Source: Acidobacteriota bacterium (lineage in GTDB: Bacteria; Acidobacteriota; Terriglobia; Acidiferrales; UBA7541). From it: a DNA stretch of 9,087 nucleotides. The stretch spans positions 2,002 through 11,088 of the forward strand of contig PKWH01000271.1 of the NCBI GenBank assembly GCA_003131985.1, written 5' to 3'. The translations under genes and the position numbers were made by a program. Of this stretch, positions 1-3,475 are shown piece by piece (position 1 is the stretch's first letter; each line of letters starts with the position of its first letter). The notes below the pieces were generated by a model, which saw nothing but the letters and a program-made list of their open reading frames with translations, was not told the origin of the DNA and searched no databases.

Positions 1-84
1 GCGGGTCAGAAAGTAACTATAATCGGAACTTATGACGGAGCGACGAAAACGATCCACATCCAAACCATCCAGGCAGTTCCGTAA
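1..84 (+). CDS. C-terminal end of an exported-type hypothetical protein (DUF5818-like), 5' end outside window
   Basis: Frame 1 is open from the left edge and encodes 27 residues before a TAA at 82-84. The peptide reads AGQKVTIIGTYDGATKTIHI followed by QTIQAVP. A 'GQ-K-V-x-I-x-G-T' strand, a short turn and 'T-K-T-I-H-I-x-x-I' at the very end is the usual ending of small secreted acidobacterial beta-rich proteins of the DUF5818 type, in which a small barrel closes the chain. That assignment rests on recall of the family pattern and on a short fragment. The start, any signal peptide and the main domain lie outside the window. It converges with the minus-strand gene at 129-329 across a 44-bp gap in which I see no clear terminator. 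That the stretch is coding is fairly likely; the family name is tentative. Confidence 0.6.
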   Translation, partial: AGQKVTIIGTYDGATKTIHIQTIQAVP

Positions 85-128
85 GAGAAAAGCTTGTTGG
101 ATAGGATCTGATCTTCAGAGCCGTTATG

Positions 129-329
129 TTAGAAAAGGTCTCGAATCATCTTCCGCAAAACAAGAACAGCTCCCAGAGCAATTCCGCCAATTAGCACCGC
201 GAATGGCAACGAATCTGCCGTTTGAGTTCTAAGTAAACTTGCGGCTATCGTAGTCGCGGCACAGGTGCTCAGTGGAGCGCCAAATCCCATAAAGACTCCT
301 AACATGATCGTGAGTAGATGTAGTTTCAT
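129..329 (-). CDS. Small membrane protein with N-terminal signal/anchor and C-terminal transmembrane helix
   Basis: This 66-residue protein has no function that I recognise. Residues 3-18 are hydrophobic after Lys2 and end in a small-residue stretch (STCAA, 21-25) that could be a signal peptidase site. Residues 26-41 form a short polar linker, residues 42-58 (PFAVLIGGIALGAVLVL) form a second hydrophobic helix, and the chain ends in basic residues (RKMIR). A short exported stub with a C-terminal helix plus basic tail resembles the anchor region of surface proteins, but no LPxTG or PEP-CTERM motif is present; 'TADSLP' before the helix is only reminiscent of one. The ATG is preceded on the minus strand by GAGGGG about 4 nt upstream, a strong ribosome binding site. 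The opposite-strand frame here is arginine-rich and looks like a shadow. Cys23 sits in an imperfect lipobox (LSTC), so a lipoprotein is less likely. Confidence 0.62.
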   Translation of the reverse strand: MKLHLLTIMLGVFMGFGAPLSTCAATTIAASLLRTQTADSLPFAVLIGGIALGAVLVLRKMIRDLF

Positions 330-579
330 GGTCCCCTCAGCTTAGTCGGACTCTATAGGAACATAGATCTGTCACGGGTGGCATACCGTCAACACTGGAA
401 ATGAGGGTGGGGTCTTCTGTCAGCGTACTAAAGCACTTACCTTAGTTTTTCCTCCTAAATCGCCAACTTGCCCATTCCAGATATTCAAGAACAACCGCAC
501 TCTCGCCGAACAGATACAGGAATACCGGGCTGACGTTACAGGATGACGCTGATAGACCCGGCTCCCGGAGTCGATTATT

Positions 580-608
580 TTGGCCACGTACAAATGGCTA
601 GCACTAAT
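580..608 (+). promoter_or_regulatory. Weak sigma-70-type promoter candidate for the sigma factor gene
   Basis: TTGGCC at 580-585 and ACTAAT at 603-608 are spaced by 17 bp and each matches 4 of 6 positions of the housekeeping consensus. The predicted transcript would start near 615 and leave a leader of roughly 38 nt that includes the ribosome binding site. Both boxes are weak, so the gene may instead use another promoter, for example one read by its own sigma factor. Confidence 0.28.
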
Positions 609-614
609 AGCTAG
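598..614. repeat. Short perfect inverted repeat (CTAGC-N7-GCTAG)
   Basis: CTAGC at 598-602 is matched by GCTAG at 610-614 around a 7-nt loop, ACTAATA. The candidate -10 box ACTAAT lies inside this loop. It could be a repressor or activator site in front of the sigma factor gene, but a 5-bp arm is short enough to occur by chance. Confidence 0.3.
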
Positions 615-652
615 TAAGAGGTCCAGGCCATATTAGGCAACCGAGGTGACCC

Positions 653-1294
653 GTGAGTAGCAGTCAGACGATGTCCCAGACAATACAGCCTTCACCGAAC
701 GTCCCGCAGACCGAACCTCCAAACTGTGTCGACGAGTTAGAACTGGTGAGACGCGCTCAAGCCGGAGATGACACCGCTTTTGCCAACTTAATCCAGCCCT
801 ATATTCGGAAGGCTTATCACGTTGCCTTGAAGATCACTCGCAATCGGGAAGACGCCGAGGACGCATCGCAACAAAGCCTGTTGAATGCTTATGCTCACAT
901 CCATCAATTCCGCGGGCAATCCCGCTTTTCCAGTTGGCTAACGCGCATCGCCATGAACGAAGCCCTCATAAAGGTTCGTAAGCGTCGCTCGGAAGATCAC
1001 TACTTGTCTTATGAGAACAACACCGGCCAGGAACTGAATGTAGTCGAAACGTTGAGCGCCGGAGATGCTTCTCACCCCGAAATCTTGTATTCAAAGCGCG
1101 AAAATAATCGCGCTCTTCATCAGGCTATCGAAAGCCTCGGAAACACATCCCGAGTCGTGGTTCGGCTTCTGGGACTTCAAGAATGGCAAGCAAAAGAAGC
1201 TGCCGCAACATTGAAACTTTCACAGTCGGCGGTGAAAACAAGGTTCTCGCGCGCTCGGCAGCAATTGCGCGAGTGCCTGGCCGAACGTATGTAA
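653..1294 (+). CDS. ECF-subfamily RNA polymerase sigma factor (sigma-70 family)
   Basis: A 213-residue cytoplasmic protein that should bind core RNA polymerase and direct it to a specific promoter set. After a polar, proline-rich N-terminal extension (1-26), residues 28-113 match sigma region 2: 'ELVRRAQAGDDTAFANLI', 'ITRNREDAEDASQQSLLNAY' (core-binding, 61-80) and 'FRGQSRFSSWLTRIAMNEAL' (-10 recognition, 86-105), followed by a basic stretch. A linker runs to about 148. Residues 149-209 match region 4 with the -35-binding helix-turn-helix, ending in SAVKTRFSRARQQLRECL. The start is GTG at 653, chosen because GAGGTGA (643-649) sits at proper spacing; the in-frame ATG at 671 lacks such a site. 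Unlike many ECF loci, no zinc-finger or membrane anti-sigma gene follows; the next ORF (1323) shows no such motif. Its inducing signal cannot be read from the sequence. The family call is firm; the ECF subgroup is not assigned. Confidence 0.93.
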   Translation: MSSSQTMSQTIQPSPNVPQTEPPNCVDELELVRRAQAGDDTAFANLIQPYIRKAYHVALKITRNREDAEDASQQSLLNAYAHIHQFRGQSRFSSWLTRIAMNEALIKVRKRRSEDHYLSYENNTGQELNVVETLSAGDASHPEILYSKRENNRALHQAIESLGNTSRVVVRLLGLQEWQAKEAAATLKLSQSAVKTRFSRARQQLRECLAERM

Positions 1295-1322
1295 ACTAGC
1301 GAGACCTTGAGGAGCTAGATCT

Positions 1323-1586
1323 ATGTGCAGCCCGGCAGTCTCAACTGAGAACTCTGCGCCAAAGGAGCACAGCGCGTCGGAATGGTCCGCGTTCGCTCGT
1401 TCAGGAAGTGAGTTTCAATGTCTCCGCGGGTTTCATTCGACGGATAATTTATTTGTGGAACCAATTCAGTCTTTCACTGACCGGCTGCTTGCAGACGATT
1501 GGTGCCACGAAGTCAGGCACGGAGTGGCCCTACACTCGGGCAGGCACAATTTGGGCGAAATAGACGGAAAGTCTGCGAATTTCTAG
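1323..1586 (+). CDS. Small hypothetical protein downstream of the sigma factor
   Basis: This 87-codon ORF starts 28 bp after the sigma factor stop, with a strong ribosome binding site (GAGGAG at 1309-1314, 8 nt before ATG). The close spacing suggests co-transcription. The product is soluble-looking and Ser-, His- and Glu-containing, with no membrane segment or signal peptide. Three cysteines (2, 33, 61) and several histidines in the C-terminal third (62, 66, 71, 75) do not form the HxxxCxxC pattern of a zinc-finger anti-sigma factor. I do not recognise a family. An overlapping frame stays open from the codon after the TAG at 1296-1298 to a TAG near 1570 but has no ATG start, so a frameshifted older gene cannot be excluded. 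By position it could be a regulator of the sigma factor; nothing in the sequence shows this. Existence as a gene is about an even bet. Confidence 0.42.
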   Translation: MCSPAVSTENSAPKEHSASEWSAFARSGSEFQCLRGFHSTDNLFVEPIQSFTDRLLADDWCHEVRHGVALHSGRHNLGEIDGKSANF

Positions 1587-1680
1587 CGCTACAGCCCCCG
1601 TTTTCAATAGCTTGCTCCCACCCAAGCCCACGATTCCTCGGTCTCATTCTTCGATTGCGCCCCGCGCCGCAGTTTCACCC

Positions 1681-1709
1681 TTGACTGTATCGGTTTTCCA
1701 GAATTAAAT
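1681..1709 (+). promoter_or_regulatory. Probable sigma-70-type promoter for the response regulator gene
   Basis: TTGACT at 1681-1686 (5 of 6 consensus matches) and TTAAAT at 1704-1709 (4 of 6) are separated by an ideal 17 bp. The predicted start near 1716 gives a leader of about 80 nt before the ATG at 1797. This is the best promoter match seen in the window, and it implies that the response regulator is transcribed independently of the sigma factor upstream. Confidence 0.5.
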
Positions 1710-1750
1710 GCCAAATGCACCCTTCATGTGACTACAGCATGTTGAGTTTT

Positions 1751-1771
1751 AATGGGCTTCCTGGCCCCATT
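1751..1771 (+). promoter_or_regulatory. Hairpin in the leader of the response regulator mRNA
   Basis: AATGGG (1751-1756) pairs with CCCATT (1766-1771), giving a 6-bp stem around a 9-nt loop that may add one C-G pair with a bulge. It lies inside the predicted leader, about 16 nt before the ribosome binding site GGAG (1788-1791). No T-run follows, so it is not a terminator. It also contains the upstream in-frame ATG at 1752, which lacks a ribosome binding site. A regulatory role is possible but unsupported beyond the structure. Confidence 0.25.
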
Positions 1772-1796
1772 CAAATCGCTTAATGTTGGAGAAAGC

Positions 1797-2453
1797 ATGA
1801 AAACGCTTCGTATATTAGTCGCAGACGATCACGATCTCATGCGGCGTGGAATTAAGGCATTACTTCAATCGCGCTCCGGTTGGGAAGTTTGTGGTGAGGC
1901 CCACACCGGCCGCGAGGCCGTTGCGAAAGCGGAAGAGCTGAAGCCTGATATCGTTATCCTCGATATCAGCATGCCCGATCTGAACGGCGTGGATGCTGCA
2001 AAAAGAATTCGAAAAGGCTCGCCGGATACCGAAGTCCTCATTCTGTCGGTACATTACTCCGACCAACTAATCCGCGACATTCTGGAGGCTGGAGTCCGCG
2101 GTTACATCGTAAAGTCAGACTCGGATCGCGATCTGATTATCGCCGTCGAAACTCTCGCAAATCACAAACCATTTTTTACCCCTCGTGCCACCGAAGTGAT
2201 GCTTACAAATTTTAACGAGGGAAAAACTCGCACCGAACCTCCCGAGACCATGCGCGACCGGTTAACATCTCGAGAACGTGAAATCGTTCAATTGTTGGCC
2301 GAAGGCAAGAGCAGCAAAGAGGTCGCATCTTCTTTGAACATCAGCGTGAAAACCGCTGAGACGCATCGCGCCAACATAATGCGCAAGCTGCAGCTTCATA
2401 CCGTCAGTGAGCTAGTGCGCTACGCCGTGCGCAATCAAATCATCGAGCCGTAA
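1797..2453 (+). CDS. NarL/FixJ-family response regulator (receiver plus LuxR-type DNA-binding domain)
   Basis: A 218-residue two-component response regulator acting as a DNA-binding transcription factor. Residues 4-120 form the receiver domain with all key residues: acidic pair Asp10-Asp11, phospho-acceptor Asp56 in 'IVILDISMPDLNG', switch Ser84 and Lys106 in 'GYIVKSDS'. Residues 155-212 form the LuxR-type helix-turn-helix, with 'LTSREREIVQLLAEGKSSKE' and 'SVKTAETHRANIMRKL' as the recognition region. The length is typical for the family. An in-frame ATG at 1752 would add 15 residues, but the ATG at 1797 is preferred: GGAG (1788-1791) lies 5 nt upstream and the receiver's first strand begins right after it. 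No histidine kinase gene is in the window, so its partner is elsewhere. A probable promoter lies at 1681-1709. The target genes are unknown; nearby dyads upstream of 3476 are conceivable sites. Confidence 0.95.
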   Translation: MKTLRILVADDHDLMRRGIKALLQSRSGWEVCGEAHTGREAVAKAEELKPDIVILDISMPDLNGVDAAKRIRKGSPDTEVLILSVHYSDQLIRDILEAGVRGYIVKSDSDRDLIIAVETLANHKPFFTPRATEVMLTNFNEGKTRTEPPETMRDRLTSREREIVQLLAEGKSSKEVASSLNISVKTAETHRANIMRKLQLHTVSELVRYAVRNQIIEP

Positions 2454-2537
2454 GCTCATGGAAACGCCACGCCGCACGCGAGCATTGCGCCGGAGACGGC
2501 TACTCAGTCCGTTTTGCGATTAGCTTCTTTCCCCTTC

Positions 2538-2550
2538 GCATTTAAAATGC
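2538..2550. repeat. 13-bp perfect dyad GCATTT-A-AAATGC
   Basis: GCATTT (2538-2543) and AAATGC (2545-2550) are exact reverse complements around a single A. The tight symmetry suits a dimeric DNA-binding protein better than an RNA hairpin. It lies 84 bp after the response regulator stop and about 73 bp before the weak promoter candidate of the next gene. It may be an operator or chance. Confidence 0.28.
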
Positions 2551-2622
2551 TCGTGCGCCATTGTTACGCCGCTCGCATCCCTTCTACAGGATGTTCCCCA
2601 TGTGCCTAACGAGTTGCCTGTA

Positions 2623-2651
2623 TTGATGATAGTGCGCGTCTGTCGGATTAT
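2623..2651 (+). promoter_or_regulatory. Weak sigma-70-type promoter candidate for the receiver-like gene
   Basis: TTGATG at 2623-2628 and GATTAT at 2646-2651 are spaced by 17 bp, each matching the consensus at 4 of 6 positions. Transcription from here would give a leader of about 90 nt that includes the hairpin at 2685-2721. Confidence 0.3.
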
Positions 2652-2684
2652 TGCCCTGGTTTAATACTCTTACTCCCTCGCGAA

Positions 2685-2721
2685 CGAAGAAGGTGTGGGA
2701 TAAAACTTGCCCACTTCTTCG
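2685..2721 (+). promoter_or_regulatory. Stable imperfect hairpin in the leader of the receiver-like gene
   Basis: CGAAGAAG (2685-2692) pairs with CTTCTTCG (2714-2721) over 8 bp. After a 3-nt bulge (GTG, 2693-2695), TGGG (2696-2699) pairs with CCCA (2710-2713), closing a 10-nt loop. The total is 12 bp. The structure ends 12 nt before the likely ribosome binding site (AAAGG, 2734-2738). No T-run follows, so it is not a standard terminator. It may be a leader RNA element that affects stability or translation; as DNA it is also a long inverted repeat. Confidence 0.4.
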
Positions 2722-2747
2722 CGACGCAGGGTGAAAGGCATGGAAAT

Positions 2748-3272
2748 ATGATTCCTTCGGTCCCTAGTCGAAGAATTGCAGCTCTAAAGCTGTTTGACAC
2801 TTCCGACCTATACAAGCCCCAAGCCACTGTTTTAGTTGCTACCAACGACTCGGAAATTCGCGACAATATTGCCGGGCTGCTCCAATTGTTCCCACTGAAG
2901 ACTGTGTGGGCCAAAGGGATGGAAGAAGTGAAGTCGGTTCTAGCTCGCGAGAGCGTTACCGCCTGCTTATGCGGCTTCTGGCTTGTGGACGGAACGTATC
3001 GGGATGTCGTCAGACACCTGAAGTTACAGCGCGCTGAAGTTCCAGCAATAATTGTTTGCGCCCCTTCGTGTCCGCATGAATATAGAGATTACTTGGCAGC
3101 ATTAAACATCAGAGCTTTCGATTTCATCTGTCACCCCTACCGAAAAACCGATATAGAAAGGATTCTGCGCTCGGCAATAAGGGCCCACGAGGGATCTGAG
3201 CGTTTGACTCTGCCTTCAGACGCGCCTGCCATCCCAATACCGAGTGTTTCTGGATTGCGGCGAGCGAGCTAA
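2748..3272 (+). CDS. Stand-alone degenerate receiver-domain protein (pseudo-receiver)
   Basis: A 174-residue soluble protein with a single receiver-like domain at about 25-145 and no visible output domain. The fold is traceable: first strand 'ATVLVATNDSEIRDNI' (26-41), third strand 'ACLCGFWLVDGTY' (72-84), fourth strand 'PAIIVCAPS' (99-107), fifth strand 'AFDFICHPYRKTDI' (123-136). The catalytic residues are missing: the phospho-acceptor Asp is Gly76, the conserved Lys before Pro is His129, and the acidic pair is reduced to Asn33-Asp34. It therefore cannot be phosphorylated in the usual way and probably works by protein contact, as known pseudo-receivers do. The 29-residue tail (146-174) is Pro- and Ser-containing and looks disordered. 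The start at ATG 2748 follows AAAGG (2734-2738) at 9 nt. From memory, similar proteins with a 'CxFWLxDGTYR' core recur in Acidobacteriota, so the change is likely a family trait rather than decay. The partner is unknown. Confidence 0.85.
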   Translation: MIPSVPSRRIAALKLFDTSDLYKPQATVLVATNDSEIRDNIAGLLQLFPLKTVWAKGMEEVKSVLARESVTACLCGFWLVDGTYRDVVRHLKLQRAEVPAIIVCAPSCPHEYRDYLAALNIRAFDFICHPYRKTDIERILRSAIRAHEGSERLTLPSDAPAIPIPSVSGLRRAS

Positions 3273-3313
3273 TCCTCCAACACTGCGCCGCCGCCCTCAC
3301 GACTCGCGATCCC

Positions 3314-3337
3314 GTTACCGGTTTATTAAACTGTAAC
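3314..3337. promoter_or_regulatory. 24-bp imperfect palindrome, possible operator
   Basis: GTTAC (3314-3318) and GTAAC (3333-3337) form the outer arms, GTTTA (3321-3325) and TAAAC (3327-3331) the inner arms, centred on T3326. Between the arms are CG on the left and T on the right. The central spacing is too tight for a good RNA hairpin, so this is more likely a protein-binding dyad. It lies 41 bp after the stop of the receiver-like gene and about 140 bp before the glucan synthase start. Confidence 0.35.
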
Positions 3338-3382
3338 TCTCACGCGCTTGCGCCACTTAACGCACGCACCCAGCAGCGCTTT

Positions 3383-3392
3383 CGAGTACTCG
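3383..3392. promoter_or_regulatory. Perfect 10-bp palindrome CGAGTACTCG
   Basis: The sequence CGAGTACTCG equals its own reverse complement. It is a back-to-back pair of the pentamer CGAGT, which recurs in opposed orientation in the inverted repeat at 3429-3451. The palindrome ends 35 bp before the likely -10 box of the glucan synthase gene, a common place for an activator site. The pentamer is fairly frequent elsewhere in the window, so only the symmetric arrangement is notable. Confidence 0.3.
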
Positions 3393-3427
3393 GACTCACG
3401 GTTTAGGTTGTATTCTAGTTAGTTGTA

Positions 3428-3433
3428 TATAAC
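3428..3433 (+). promoter_or_regulatory. Likely -10 box of the glucan synthase gene
   Basis: TATAAC at 3428-3433 matches 5 of 6 positions of the -10 consensus within an A/T-rich stretch and would give a leader of about 36 nt. No good -35 box lies 16-18 bp upstream (that stretch is AGGTTG or TAGGTT), which is typical of promoters needing an activator or another sigma factor. Confidence 0.38.
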
Positions 3434-3451
3434 TCGCAGCCGTCGAGTTAT
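3429..3451. promoter_or_regulatory. Perfect 8-bp inverted repeat overlapping the glucan synthase promoter
   Basis: ATAACTCG (3429-3436) and CGAGTTAT (3444-3451) are exact reverse complements separated by 7 nt. The left arm covers most of the likely -10 box and the whole element sits at the expected transcription start, ending 24 bp before the ATG at 3476. A repressor bound here would block transcription. If the transcript starts upstream of it, the RNA could form an 8-bp hairpin just before the ribosome binding site (AAGGA, 3467-3471). There is no T-run, so it is not a terminator. Confidence 0.45.
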
Positions 3452-3475
3452 CGCGACCACAGATCTAAGGAAAAA

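Larger units (their letters stand above)
330..652. other. Intergenic region between divergently oriented genes
   Basis: This 323-bp stretch separates the minus-strand small membrane protein gene from the plus-strand sigma factor gene and should hold both promoters. I find no convincing ORF with a ribosome binding site and no RNA gene. On the minus strand there is a TTGACG (-35-like, plus coordinates 387-392) but no good -10 at normal spacing. On the plus strand a weak promoter candidate and two short inverted repeats lie in the last 75 bp (598-614, and TGGCC at 581-585 matched by GGCCA at 626-630). An AGGAGG-like sequence on the minus strand near 451-457 is not followed by a usable reading frame. 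Confidence 0.6.
2454..2747 (+). other. Intergenic region between response regulator and receiver-like gene
   Basis: No ORF with a ribosome binding site is visible in these 294 bp. The region contains a 13-bp dyad GCATTT-A-AAATGC (2538-2550), a weak promoter candidate (2623-2651) and a long imperfect hairpin (2685-2721). A short ACGG/CCGT pairing followed by TTTT near 2496-2515 is too weak to call a terminator for the response regulator. Confidence 0.5.

Noticed and set aside
32..232. Plus-strand 66-codon ORF overlapping the small membrane protein gene
   Set aside because: Very Arg/Lys/Ser-rich with no domain and no ribosome binding site; it overlaps both the frame-1 C-terminal fragment and the better minus-strand gene.
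352..392. Promoter for the minus-strand small membrane protein gene (TTGACG with TATGTT or TATAGA)
   Set aside because: The -35-like TTGACG (plus 387-392) has no matching -10 at 16-18 bp; the nearest candidates are 21 bp or more away.
1499..1684. 61-codon ORF overlapping the small ORF downstream of the sigma factor
   Set aside because: No ribosome binding site and low-complexity Pro/Arg/Ser composition typical of a chance frame.
1752..1796. Extension of the response regulator to an upstream ATG
   Set aside because: No ribosome binding site before 1752 and the extra 15 residues precede the canonical first strand of the receiver; ATG 1797 has GGAG at good spacing.
2491..2516. Rho-independent terminator after the response regulator gene
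   Set aside because: Only a 4-bp ACGG/CCGT stem with a 9-nt loop before a run of four T; too weak to call.
2740..2751. Three-codon mini-ORF (ATG GAA ATA TGA) overlapping the start of the receiver-like gene
   Set aside because: The nearest ribosome binding site would be only 1 nt away from its ATG, and such a short frame is expected by chance.
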